A DNA stretch of 64,000 nt, from the NCBI GenBank assembly GCA_012295275.1, contig CM022676.1, positions 1 through 64,000 of the forward strand, given 5' to 3'. This DNA comes from Chrysomallon squamiferum. Its lineage: Eukaryota > Mollusca > Gastropoda > Neomphalida > Peltospiridae. A program made the position numbers and the translations under genes. Below the pieces are notes generated by a model. It had not been told where the DNA came from. It was given only the letters and a program-made list of their open reading frames with translations, and did no database searches. Below are positions 34,501 through 49,100 of this stretch, in pieces; position 1 is the stretch's first letter; every line of letters starts with the position of its first letter.

Positions 34501-36938
34501 TAATGTTTAGTTTCTTTTCATCTCAATAACTCTAGGGTTACTATTTTACTTACTGATTCCTTCCTTTATGCAAACTTATAGTTAAAGGGTTATTATTTAG
34601 TGAACTTACTTTTTTTACCTAGATTTTTGTTTGATGTTTCTTCCCTATGTTCTTATATTCTTACCAACTTTGTTTACTTGTTTCCTTTTAATTCCTTATG
34701 TTTTTATTTACCTATTTGTTTCTTCTTCTTTCTTACTTAGATAGTTTTTTTTCCCACTTAGTTAATTTGTTGTTTGACTTACTATTTACTTATTTTTCCT
34801 TAGTATTTTTCCTTGGTCATTTACAAGCATTTCTACTAACTTATTTACTGATTTACTTTTTAGATATTTTTTTTAAATGTTCCAAACTTTTATATTCTTT
34901 TCCCCCAGATACTTGTTTCCCTCTTTACTTAAATCATTATTTTTTGCCATACCTTGGGTTCTTTTACTAAGATAGTTTTTAATGTACTTAGTTAAATTGT
35001 CACTTACTTAGGTTACTATTTACTTACTGATTCGCTTCCTTGGTAACTTAGGTCATTATTTACGAACTTAGTTAAATTCTTACTTAGATATTTGTTAATG
35101 TACTAAGTTATATTCTCACTAACTTAGATACTTGTTTCCCTCTTTACTTAGGTCATTATTTACCTATCTACCTACTTTCTTTCTTACTAAGATAGTTTTT
35201 AATGTACTTACTTACATTGTCACTTACTTAGGTTACTATTTACTTACTGATTCGCTTCCTTGGTAACTTAGGTCATTTCTTACGAAACATTTTTAAGTTA
35301 AATTTTTACTTAGATATTTGTTTATGCTAAACTTATATTCTTACCAACTTAGATACTTGTTTCCCTTTTTTTAGGTTACTTAGGTCATTATTTCACCTAT
35401 CTTCCTACTTTCTTTCTTACCTTCGTAGATAGTTTTTAATGTACTTAGTTACATTGTCACTTACTTAGGTTACTATTTACTTACTGATTCGCTTCCTTGG
35501 TAACTTAGGTCATTATTTACGAACTTACTTACTTTCTTACTTAGATATTTGTTAATGTTGAAACTTATATTCTCACTAACTTAGATACTTGTTTCCCTCT
35601 TTACTTAGGTCATTATTTACCTATCTACCTACTTTCTTTCTTACTAAGATAGTTTTTAATGTACTTAGTTACATTCTCACTTACATAGGTTACTATTTAC
35701 TTACTGATTCGCTTCCTTGGTAACTTAGGTCATTATTTACGAACTTACTTACTTTCTTACTTAGATATTTGTTAATGTTGAAACTTATATTCTTACTAAC
35801 TTAGATACTTGTTTCCCTCTTTACTTAGGTCATTATTTACCTATCTACCTACTTTCTTTCTTACTAAGATAGTTTTTAATGTACTTAGTTAAATTGTCAC
35901 TTACTTAGGTTACTATTTACTTACTGATTCGCTTCCTTGGTAACTTAGGTCATAATTTACGAACTTAGTTAAATTCTTACTTAGATATTTGTTAATGTAC
36001 TAAGTTATATTCTCACTAACTTAGATACTTGTTTCCCTCTTTACTTAGGTCATTATTTACCTATCTACCTACTTTCTTTCTTACTAAGATAGTTTTAATG
36101 TACTTAGTTAAATTGTCACTTACTTAGGTTACTATTTACTTACTGATTCGCTTCCTTGGTAACTTAGGTCATTATTTACGAACTTAGTTAAATTCTTACT
36201 TAGATATTTGTTAATGTTGAAACTTATATTCTCACTAACTTAGATACTTGTTTCCCTCTTTACTTAGGTCATTATTTACCTATCTACCTACTTTCTTTCT
36301 TACTAAGATAGTTTTTTAATGTACTTAGTTAAATTGTCTCCACATTACTTAGTTACTATTTACTTACTGATTCCTTCCTTGGTAACTTAGGTCATTATTT
36401 TACAAACTTACTTACTTACTCTCTTCTTACTTAGATATTTGTTAATGTTGAAACTTATATTCTCACTAACTTAGATACTTGTTTCCCCTTTTACTTATGT
36501 CATTATTTACCTATCTACCTTTTCTTTCTTACTTAGATAGTTTTTTTAATGTACTTAGTTAAATTGTCCTTACTTTCAGGTTACTATTTACCCTACTGAT
36601 TCTGTTTCCTTGGTAACTTAGTCATTATTTCATGCTGAGAACTTACTTTTTTCTTACTTAGATATTTGTTAATGTTGAAACTTATATTCTTACTAACTTA
36701 GATACTTGTTTCCCTCTTTACTTAGGTCATTATTTACCTATCTACCTACTTTCTTTCTTACTAAGATAGTTTTTAATGTACTTAGTTAAATTGTCACTTA
36801 CTTAGGTTACTATTTACTTACTGATTCGCTTCCTTGGTAACTTAGGTCATAATTTACGAACTTAGTTAACTTCTTACTTAGATATTTGTTAATGTACTAA
36901 GTTATATTCTCACTAACTTAGATACTTGTTTCCCTCTT
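28556..36938 (-). repeat. Satellite B, 220-bp dimer, inverted relative to satellite A
   Basis: The plus strand shows the marker gattcgcttccttggtaac at a regular 220-bp spacing (for example 30344, 30562, 30782). Read on the minus strand, each period is a 116-bp monomer (acattaacaaatatctaagt...) plus a 104-bp monomer (acattaaaaactatcttagt...). Both share taaataatgacctaagt with satellite A. Most copies are nearly identical. Others (about 29510-29720, 31000-31130, 31640-32150, 32560-33110, 33800-33960 and 34500-34960) carry many T insertions and lost G/C. The array is non-coding; open frames across it follow the repeat. Confidence 0.93.
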
Positions 36939-37138
36939 NNNNNNNNNNNNNNNNNNNNNNNNNNNNNNNNNNNNNNNNNNNNNNNNNNNNNNNNNNNNNN
37001 NNNNNNNNNNNNNNNNNNNNNNNNNNNNNNNNNNNNNNNNNNNNNNNNNNNNNNNNNNNNNNNNNNNNNNNNNNNNNNNNNNNNNNNNNNNNNNNNNNNN
37101 NNNNNNNNNNNNNNNNNNNNNNNNNNNNNNNNNNNNNN
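36939..37138. other. Assembly gap (200 N)
   Basis: Exactly 200 N inside satellite B. The same repeat in the same orientation lies on both sides, so the true array length here is unknown. Confidence 0.99.
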
Positions 37139-40100
37139 ACTTAGATATTTGTTAATGTTGAAACTTATATTCTTACTAACTTAGATACTTGTTTCCCTCT
37201 TTACTTAGGTCATTATTTACCTATCTACCTACTTTCTTTCTTACTAAGATAGTTTTTAATGTACTTAGTTACATTGTCACTTACATAGGTTACTATTTAC
37301 TTACTGATTCGCTTCCTTGGTAACTTAGGTCATTATTTACGAACTTACTTACTTTCTTACTTAGATATTTGTTAATGTTGAAACTTATATTCTTACTAAC
37401 TTAGATACTTGTTTCCCTCTTTACTTAGGTCATTATTTACATATCTACCTACTTTCTTTCTTACTAAGATAGTTTTTAATGTACTTAGTTAAATTGTCAC
37501 TTACTTAGGTTACTATTTACTTACTGATTCGCTTCCTTGGTAACTTAGGTCATAATTTACGAACTTAGTTCAATTTCTTACTTAGATATTTGTTAATGTT
37601 GAAACTTATATTCTTACTAACTTAGATACTTGTTTCCCTCTTTACTTAGGTCATTATTTACCTATCTACTTACTTTCTTTCTTACTAAGATAGTTTTTAA
37701 TGTACTTAGTTAAATTGTCACTTACTTAGGTTACTATTTACTTACTGATTCGCTTCCTTGGTAACTTAGGTCATTATTTACGAACTTACTTAAATTCTTA
37801 CTTAGATATTTGTTAATGTTGAAACTTATATTCTCACTAACTTAGATACTTGTTTTCCCTTTGATTTTAGATTTTTTTATTTACTTTAGGTCATTTATTT
37901 AATTTACTTACTAAATTAATTTTCTTACTAAGTTATTAGTTTTAATGTGAAAAATTGTCATTTCTTACTTAGGTTACTATTTACTTACTGATTTCTTCCT
38001 TTTGTAACTTAGGTCATTATTTATGAACTTACTTTCTTTTCTCTTACTTTAGATATTTGTTAATGTTTTATTATATTCTCACTAACTTAGATACTTTGTT
38101 TTTTTCCTTTACTTAGGTCATTATTGTCACTTTCTTTTCTTACTAAGATAATTTTTAATGTACTTAGTTAAATTGTCACTTACTTAGGTTACTATTTACT
38201 TACTGATTCGCTTCCTTGGTAACTTAGTTCATTATTTACGAACTTACTTACTTTCTTACTTAGATATTTGTTAATGTTGAAACTTATATTCTTACTAACT
38301 TAGATACTTGTTTCCCTCTTTACTTAGGTCATTATTTACCTATCTACTTACTTTCTTTCTTACTAAGATAGTTTTTAATGTACTTAGTTACATTGTCACT
38401 TACATAGGTTACTATTTACTTACTGATTCGCTTCCTTGGTAACTTAGGTCATTATTTACGAACTTACTTACTTTCTTACTTAGATATTTGTTAATGTTGA
38501 AACTTATATTCTTACTAACTTAGATACTTGTTTCCCACTTTTTTACTTAGGTCATTATTTACCCATACTTACATTTCTTTTCTTTCTTACTAAGATAGTT
38601 TTTAATGTACTTAGTTAAATTGTCACTTACTTAGGTTACTATTTACTTACTGATTCGCTTCCTTGGTAACTTAGGTCATTATTTACGAACTTTCTTACTT
38701 TCTTACTTAGATATTTGTTAATGTTGAAACTTATATTCTTACTAACTTAGATACTTGTTTCCCACTTCTTTACTTAGGTCATTATTTTACCTATTCTACT
38801 TACTTTTCTTTTACTTACTAAGATAGTTTTTTAATGTACTTAGTTATATTGTCACTTTACTTTAGGTTAGGTTACTATTTTTACTTTTACTGATCTGCTT
38901 CCTTGGTAACTTTAGGTCATTATTTTACGAACTTAGTTACTTTTTCTTACTTTTAGATATTTGTTAATGTTGAAACTTATATTCTTACTAACTTAGATAC
39001 TTTTTTCCCCCTTTTTTACTTAGGTCATTATTTACCTATTTACCTACTTTTTTTTTTTACTTAAGATAGTTTTTAATTTAATTACTTAGTTAAATTGTCA
39101 TTCTACCAACTTAGGTTACTATTTAGGTCATTATTTTTTAATTGATCTTTGCTTCCTTTGGTAACTTAGGTCATTATTTTACATGAACTTACTTATTTTC
39201 TTACTTAGATATTTGTTAATGTTGAAACTTTATATTCTCACTAACTTAGATATTTGTTTTTCCCTATATTTTTACTTTTATTTCATTATTTACCATTATT
39301 TACATATCTACTTATTTCTTTCTTACTAAGATAGTTTTTTTAATGTAATTTTAGTTATATTGTCACTTTACATAGGTTACTATTTTATTTACTTACTGAT
39401 CTGCTTCCTTTGGTAACTTAGGTCATTATTTTTATGAAACTTTTTAAACTTTCTTACTTAGATATTTGTTAATGTTGAAACTTATATTCTTACTAACTTA
39501 GATACTTGTTTCCCACTTTACTTAGGTCATTATTTACCTATCTACCTACTTTCTTTCTTACTAAGATAGTTTTTAATGTACTTAGTTAAATTGTCACTTA
39601 CTTAGGTTACTATTTACTTACTGATTCGCTTCCTTGGTAACTTAGGTCATTATTTACGAACTTACTTACTTTCTTACTTAGATATTTGTTAATGTTGAAA
39701 CTTATATTCTTACTAACTTAGATACTTGTTTCCCTCTTTACTTAGGTCATTATTTACCTATCTACTTACTTTCTTTCTTACTAAGATAGTTTTTAATGTA
39801 CTTAGTTATATTGTCACTTACATAGGTTACTATTTACTTACTGATTCGCTTCCTTGGTAACTTAGGTCATTATTTACGAACTTACTTACTTTCTTACTTA
39901 GATATTTGTTAATGTTGAAACTTATATTCTTACTAACTTAGATACTTGTTTCCCTCTTTACTTAGGTCATTATTTACCTATCTACCTACTTTCTTTCTTA
40001 CTAAGATAGTTTTTAATGTACTTAGTTAAATTGTCACTTACATAGGTTACTATTTACTTACTGATTCGCTTCCTTGGTAACTTAGGTCATTATTTATGAA

Positions 40101-43100
40101 CTTACTTACTTTCTTACTTAGATATTTGTTAATGTTGAAACTTATATTCTTACTAACTTAGATACTTGTTTCCCTCTTTACTTAGGTCATTATTTTTACC
40201 ATCTACCTTCTACCTACTTTCTTTCTTACTAAGATAGTTTTTAATGTACTTAGTTAAATTGTCACTTACTTAGGTTACTATTTACTTACTGATTCGCTTC
40301 CTTGGTAACTTAGGTCATAATTTACGAACTTAGTTAACTTCTTACTTAGATATTTGTTAATGTACTAACTTATATTCTCACTAACTTAGATACTTGTTTC
40401 CCTCTTTACTTAGGTCATTATTTACCTATCTACCTACTTTCTTTCTTACTAAGATAGTTTTTAATGTACTTAGTTAAATTGTCACTTACTTAGGTTACTA
40501 TTTACTTACTGATTCGCTTCCTTGGTAACTTAGGTCATTATTTACGAACTTAGTTAAACTTTCTTACTTAGATATTTGTTAATGTTGAAACTTATATTCT
40601 TACTAACTTAGATACTTGTTTCCCTCTTTACTTAGGTCATTATTTACCTATCTACTTACTTTCTTTCTTACTAAGATAATTCTTAATGTACTTAGTTATA
40701 TTGTCACTTACATAGGTTACTATTTCTTACTGATTTAATTTACTTCCCTTTGGTAACTTAGGTCATTATTTACGAACTTACTTATTTTACTACTTTTTAC
40801 TTAGATATTTGTTAATGTTGAAACTTATATTTTACACTGAACTTAGATACTTGTTTCCCCTTTTATTTTAGGTCATTATTTACCTATCTACTTACTTTCT
40901 TTCTTACTAAGATAGTTTTTAATGTACTTAGTTACATTGTCACTTACATAGGTTACTATTTACTTACTGATTCGCTTCCTTGGTAACTTAGGTCATTATT
41001 TACGAACTTACTTACTTTCTTACTTAGATATTTGTTAATGTTGAAACTTATATTCTTACTAACTTAGATACTTGTTTCCCACTTTACTTAGGTCATTATT
41101 TTACTACATTAGGTTATTATTTATTTAAGATAGTTTTTTAATGTACTTAGTTATATTGTCATTTTACTTACTTTTTACCTTTATTAAGATAGATATTTTT
41201 TAATGTGAAACTTATATTCTTACTTTTAGATATTTGTCACTTACTTTAGGTTACTTATTATTTACTGATAAGATATTTTTAATGTAATTTAGTTAATTTA
41301 GGTCATATAGGTTTTACGAACTTACTTATTCATAATTTAATGAACTTACTTTTTTTTACTTAGATATTTGTTAATGTTGAAACTTATATTCTTACTAACT
41401 TAGATACTTGTTTCCCTTTTTACTTAGGTCATTATTTTACCCATTTATATCTACTTTTTTTTTCTTTCTTACTAAGATAGTTTTTTAATGTACTTAGTTA
41501 AATTGTCACTTACTTACTTAGGTTACTATTTACTTACTGATCTGCTTCCCTTGGTAACTTAGGTCATAATTTACGAACTTAATTTCTTATTTTTCTTACT
41601 TAGATATTTGTTAATGTTGAAACTTATATTCTTACTAACTTAGATACTTTTTCCCCCTTTTTACTTAGGTCATTTTTTACCTATTACTTACTTTTTTTTT
41701 CTTACTAAGATAGTTTTTAATGTAATTTAGTTACATTGTCACTTTACATAGGTTACTATTTTTTTTACTGATCTGCTTCCTTTAACTGAGGTCATTATTT
41801 TGGTAACTTACTTTCTTTCTTACTTAGATATTATTTAATGTTGAACTTTACTTAGATACTTGTTTACTTCTCTTATTTAGATATTTGTTAATGTTGAAAC
41901 TTATTTTATTACTAAGATAGTTTTTAGATACTTGTTAAATTGTTTACTTACTTAGGTTATTATTTACCTATCTACTACTTTTATTTTTCTAACTAAGATA
42001 TATTTTTAATGAACTTAGTTATATTGTCACTTAGATATTTGTTAATGTTAGGTTACTATTTACTTACTGATTCTTGTTTCCTTTGGTAACTTAGGTCATT
42101 ATTTACGAACTTACTTACTTTCTTACTTAGATATTTGTTAATGTTGAAACTTATTTAAACTTTAGATACTTGTTTTCTTACTTAGGTTACTATTTACTTT
42201 ACTGATTTTCTTTTGGTAACTTATTCATTATTTTTATTTACTTAGTTAAATTCTTACTTAGATATTTGTTAATTTTTTACTTATATTCTTACTTAACTTT
42301 AAATTGTGTTTAATTTACGAACTTATTTTAGGTTTTTTTTAGATATTTATTAATGTTTACTTATATTCTTACTTACTTAAGATTCTTTTTTTTGTACTTA
42401 GGTTATTTTTTTTTTTTACGAAATTTTTTAACTTAGTTTATTTCTTGCTTACTGATTTTTTACTTGTCATTTACTTATTTCTATTTTACTTACTGAGATT
42501 TTAATTGAACTTATTTCTTTATTTTTACGAACTTTACTGATTTACTTTTCTTACTTAGATATTTGTTAATGTTGAAACTTATATTCTTACTAACTTAGAT
42601 GTTTTGTTTCCCCTTTTACTTTAGGTCATTTTTAATTTATCTACTTACTTTCTTTTCTTACTAAGATAGTTTTTAATGTACTTAGTTATATTGTCACTTA
42701 CATAGGTTACTATTTACTTACTGATTCGCTTCCTTGGTAACTTAGGTCATTATTTACGAACTTACTTACTTTCTTACTTAGATATTTGTTAATGTTGAAA
42801 CTTATATTCTTACTAACTTAGATACTTGTTTCCCTCTTTACTTAGGTCATTATTTACCTATCTACTTACTTTCTTTCTTACTAAGATAGTTTTTAATGTA
42901 CTTAGTTATATTGTCACTTACATAGGTTACTATTTACTTACTGATTGCTTCCCTTGGTAACTTGGTCATTATTTTAATGAACTTTTACTTTTTCTTACTT
43001 AGATATTTGTTAATGTTGAAACTTATATTCTTACTAACTTAGATACTTGTTCCCCCTTTTTACTTAGGTCATTATTTACCTATCTACCTACTTTTCTTTT

Positions 43101-46100
43101 CTTACTAAGATATTTTTTTAATGTATTTAGTTAATTGTCACTTACTTAGGTAGGTTATTTACTTACTGATTCGCTTCCTTGGTAACTTAGGTCATTATTT
43201 ACGAACTTACTTACTTTCTTACTTAGATATTTGTTAATGTTGAAACTTATATTCTTACTAACTTAGATACTTGTTTCCCTCTTTACTTAGGTCATTATTT
43301 ACCTATCTACTTACTTTCTTTCTTACTAAGATAATTCTTAATGTACTTAGTTATATTGTCACTTACTTAGGTTACTATTTACTTACTGACTGATCTGCTT
43401 CCTTTGGTAACTTAGGTCATTCATCATTTACGAACTTTTACTTTACTTCTTACTTAGATATTTGTTAATGTTGAAACTTATATTCTTACTAACTTAGATA
43501 CTTGTTTCCCTCTTTACTTAGGTCATTATTTACCTATCTACTTACTTTCTTTCTTACTAAGATAATTCTTAATGTACTTAGTTATATTGTCACTTACATA
43601 GGTTACTATTTACTTACTGATTCGCTTCCTTGGTAACTTAGGTCATTATTTACGAACTTACTTACTTTCTTACTTAGATATTTGTTAATGTTGAAACTTA
43701 TATTCTTACTAACTTAGATACTTGTTTCCCTCTTTACTTAGGTCATTATTTACCTATCTACCTACTTTCTTTTTCTTTCTTTTTAAGATAGTTTTTTTTA
43801 ATTTACTTAGTTTTAGTTATATTGTCACTTATTTAGGTTACTATTTACTTACTGATTCTGCTTCCCTTGGTAACTTAGGTCATTATTTACGAACTTACTT
43901 ACTTTCTTTACTTAGATATTTGTTTGTTGAAACTTTATATTCTTACTTAGATATTTGTTAATGTTGAAACTTATATTCTTACTAACTTAGATATAGATAC
44001 TTGTTTCCTTTTTACTTTAGGTCATTTTATTTTATTTATCTACTTACTTTTTTTTCTTACTAAGATACTTTTTTTTAATGTACTTTTTTTAGTTATTGTC
44101 ATTTTTACTTAGGTTATTTATTTACTTACTGATTGATTTGCTTCCCTTGGTAACTTAGGTCATTATTTTTATGAACTTAGTTACTTTTTACTTAGATATT
44201 TGTTAATGTTGAAACTTATATTCTTACTAACTTAGATATTTTGTTTCCCCTCTTTTACTTAGGTCATTATTTACCTATATCTACCTACTTTCTTTTCTTA
44301 CTAAGAACATTTTTAATGTACTTAGTTAAATTGTCACTTACATAGGTTTACTATTTACTTACTGATCTGCTTCCTTTGGTAACTTAGGTCATTATTTTTT
44401 ACGAACTTATTTTACGAACTTACTTACTTTTTCTTACTTAGATATTTGTTAATGTTGAAACTTATATTCTTACTAACTTAGATACTTGTTTTTTACTTTA
44501 CTTAGGTCATTTATTTACCTATCATCTACCTACTTTCTTTTTTTACTAAGATAGTTTTTTTTTAATGTACTTAGTTATATTGTCACTTACTTAGGTTACT
44601 ATTTACTTACTGATTCGCTTCCTTGGTAACTTAGGTCATTATTTACGAACTTACTTACTTTCTTACTTAGATATTTGTTAATGTTGAAACTTATATTCTC
44701 ACTAACTTAGATACTTGTTTCCCCTTTACTTAGGTCATTATTTACCTATCTACTTACTTTCTTTCTTACTAAGATAGTTTTTAATGTACTTAGTTATATT
44801 GTCACTTACTTAGGTTACTATTTACTTACTGATTCGCTTCCTTGGTAACTTAGGTCATTATTTACGAACTTACTTACTTTCTTACTTAGATATTTGTTAA
44901 TGTTGAAACTTATATTCTTACTAACTTTAGATTATTTTTGTTTCCCCTTTTACTTTAGGTCATTATTTTTATTTATTTATTTACTTTTTCTTTCTTTCTT
45001 ACTAAGATAGTTTTTTTAATGTAATTTTAGTTAAATTGTCACTTACATAGGTTACTATTTTTACTTACTGATTCTGCTTCCCTTGGTAACTTAGGTCATT
45101 ATTACGAACTTATGAACTTACTTACTTTCTTACTTAGATATTTGTTAATGTTGAAACTTATATTCTTACTAACTTAGATAATTTTTTTCCCCCCTTTACT
45201 TAGGTCATTATTTTCATTATCTACTTCTACTTTTTTTTCTTACTAAGATAGTTTTTAATGTACTTAGTTACATTGTCACTTACTTAGGTTACTATTTACT
45301 TACTGATTCGCTTCCTTGGTAACTTAGGTCATTATTTACGAACTTACTTACTTTCTTACTTAGATATTTGTTAATGTTGAAACTTATATTCTTACTAACT
45401 TAGATACTTGTTTCCCTCTTTACTTAGGTCATTATTTACCTATCTACCTACTTTCTTTCTTACTAAGATAATTTTTAATGTACTTAGTTACATTGTCACT
45501 TACATAGGTTACTATTTACTTACTGATTCGCTTCCTTGGTAACTTAGGTCATTATTTACGAACTTACTTACTTTCTTACTTAGATATTTGTTAATGTTGA
45601 AACTTATATTCTTACTAACTTAGATACTTGTTTCCCCTTTTTACTTTTAGGTATTTTATTTACCTATTTCTTACTTCTTTTCTTTCTTACTAAGATAGTT
45701 TTTAATGTACTTAGTTAAATTGTCACTTACTTAGGTTACTATTTACTTACTGATTCTGCTTTCCTTGGTAACTTAGGTCATTATTTTACGAACTTTTTTT
45801 TTTTTCTTACTTAGATATTTGTTAATGTTGAAACTTATATTCTTACTAACTTAGATGTTTTGTTTCCCCTTTTTTTACTTAGGTCATTATTTACCTATCT
45901 ACCTACTTTCTTTCTTACTAAGAAGATAGTTTTTAATAACTTAGTTTATATTGTCACTTACTTAGGTTAGGTTTAGGTTACTATTTACTTACTGATTGCT
46001 TCCTTGGTAACTTAGGTCATATTATTTTACGAACTTATTTTACTTTCTTTACTTAGATTTTTGTTAATGTTGAAACTTATATTCTTACTAACTTAGATAC

Positions 46101-49100
46101 TTTTTTCCCTTTTACTTTATTTTCATTATTTACCTATTTTTACTTTCTTTCTTTCTTACTAAGATAGTTTTTAATGTACTTAGTTACATTGTCACTTACT
46201 TAGGTTACTATTTACTTACTGATTCGCTTCCTTGGTAACTTAGGTCATAATTTACGAACTTAGTTTACTTTCTTACTTAGATATTTGTTAATGTACTAAG
46301 TTATATTCTCACTAACTTAGATACTTTTTCCCCCTTTACTTAGGTCATTATTTATTTATCTATCTACCTACTTTCTTTCTTACTAAGATATTTTTTTAAT
46401 GTAGTTTTAGTTTAAATTGTCACTTACATAGGTTTAGGTTTTATTTACTTTACTGATCTGCTTTCCTTGGTAACTTAGGTCATTATTTACGAACTTACTT
46501 ACTTTCTTACTTAGATATTTGTTAATGTTGAAACTTATATTCTTACTAACTTAGATACTTGTTTCCCTCTTTACTTAGGTCATTATTTACCTATCTACTT
46601 ACTTTCTTTCTTACTAAGATAGTTTTTAGATGTACTTAGTTACTTATTGTTAATTTACTTACTTAGGTTTACTATTTACTTACTGATCTGCTTCCTTTGG
46701 TAACTTAGGTCATTTTTTTACGAAACTTTTTATTTTACTTTCTTACTTAGATATTTGTTAATGTTGAAACTTATATTCTTACTAACTTAGATACTTGTTT
46801 TCCCTTTTTTACTTTTTATTATTTTATTTTACCCATCTACCTTTTTTTTTTCTTACTAAGATAGTTTTTAATGTACTTAGTTTTAGTTAAATTGTCACAC
46901 TTTACTTAGGTTATTTTATTTATTTACTTACTGATTGCTTCCTTAGGTAACTTAGGTCATGAATTTTTACGAACTTACTTTTTACTTTTCTTATTTTAGA
47001 TATTTGTTAATGTTGAAACTTATATTCTTACTAACTTAGATACTTGTTTCCCCTTTTTACTTAGGTTTATTTATTTTACCTATCTATTTTACTTTTTTTC
47101 TTTTTAAGATAGTTTTTAATGTAATTTAGTTAAATTTTGTTTACTTTTTAGGTTATTTATTTACTTACTGATTCTGCTTTCCTTGGTAACTTAGGTCATT
47201 TTTTTTACGAACTTTATTTTTACTTTTTTACTTAGATATTTGTTAATGTTGAAACTTATATTCTTACTAACTTAGATACTTGTTTCCCCCCTTTTTACTT
47301 AGGTTATTATTTTATATATCTACCTTTCTTTCTTTCTTACTAAGATTTTTTTAATGTACTTAGTTTAGTTAAATTGTCACTTACATAGGTTACTATTTAC
47401 TTACTGATTCTGCTTCCCTTGGTAACTTAGGTCATTATTTTTTATGAACTTAGTTTATTTTTTACTTAGATATTTGTTAATGTTGAAAAACTTATATTTA
47501 CTAACTTAGATACTTTTTTTTTTTTTACTTAGGGTTAGGTTTTTTTTTATTATATCTATTTACTTTTTTCTTACTAAGATTTTTAATGTATTTTAGTTAA
47601 ATTGTCACTACTTTTATTTACTTACTGATTCTGCTTCCTTTGGTAACTTTAGGTCATTATTTATGAACTTTTTTACTTTCTTACTTTAGATATTTGTTAA
47701 TGTTGAAACTTATATTCTTACTTAACTTAGATACTTGTTTCCCTTTTACTTAGGTCATTATTTACTATATCTACTTTTTTTTTTTCTTACTAAGATTTTT
47801 TTAATGTATTTATTTTATATTGTCACTTACTTAGGTTACTATTTACTTACTGATTCTGCTTCCTTGGTAACTTAGGGTCATTATTTACGAACTTACTTTT
47901 TTTTTTCTTACTTAGATATTTGTTAATGTTGAAACTTATATTCTTACTAACTTAGATACTTGTTTCCCTCTTTACTTAGGTCATTATTTACCTATCTACT
48001 TACTTTCTTTCTTACTAAGATAGATTTTTAATGTACTTAGTTAAATTGTCACTTACTTAGGTTACTATTTACTTACTGATTTGCTTCCCTTGGTAACTTT
48101 AGGTCATTATTTACGAACTTTTTACTTTTTTTACTTTATTATTTTTGTTGAAACTTATATTCTACTGAAACTTATACTTGTTTCCCTTTACTTTAATTTA
48201 GATACTTGTTTTTTTTTTTTTTTTTACTTAGTTTTTACTTTATTTATTTTATTTTTTTCCTTTAAACTTAGGTCATATTTCTTACTTTTTTTTAGATTTT
48301 GTTAATTTTTTTTTATTTACTTAAGATAGATTTTTAATTTACTTTAGTATTTTATTTAGTTTTTTTACTTACTTAGATAGGTACTTTTTTTATTTATTTT
48401 TTTTATTTTACTTCCTTGGTAACTTAGGTCATTATTTACGAACTTACTTACTTTCTTACTTAGATATTTGTTAATGTTGAAACTTATATTCTTACTAACT
48501 TAGATACTTGTTTCCCCCTTTACTTTTTTCTTTCATTTACATTTATTACCTATCTACCTATCTTTTTTTTCTTTTTTTTTTCTTAGTTTAAGATATTTTT
48601 TTTTAATGTACTTAGTTATATTGTCTAGGTTACTTAGGTTACTATTTACTTACTGATTCTGTTTCCTTTGTAACTTTTTAGGTCATTATTTACGAATTTT
48701 TTTTTTTTTTCTTTACTTAGATATTTGTTAATGTTGAAACTTTATATTCTTACTTAACTTAGATACTTTTTTTTTTTTACTATTTTTATTATTTATTTAT
48801 TCTATCTTCTTTTTTTTTTTTACTAAGATTTTTTTTTTAATGTACTTAGTTAAATTGTCACTTACTTAGGTTACTATTTACTTACTGATTCGCTTCCTTG
48901 GTAACTTAGGTCATTATTTACGAACTTACTTACTTTCTTACTTAGATATTTGTTAATGTTGAAACTTATATTCTTACTAACTTAGATACTTGTTTCCCTC
49001 TTTACTTAGGTCATTATTTACCTATCTACCTACTTTCTTTCTTACTAAGATAGTTTTTAATGTACTTAGTTAAATTGTCACTTACTTAGGTTACTATTTA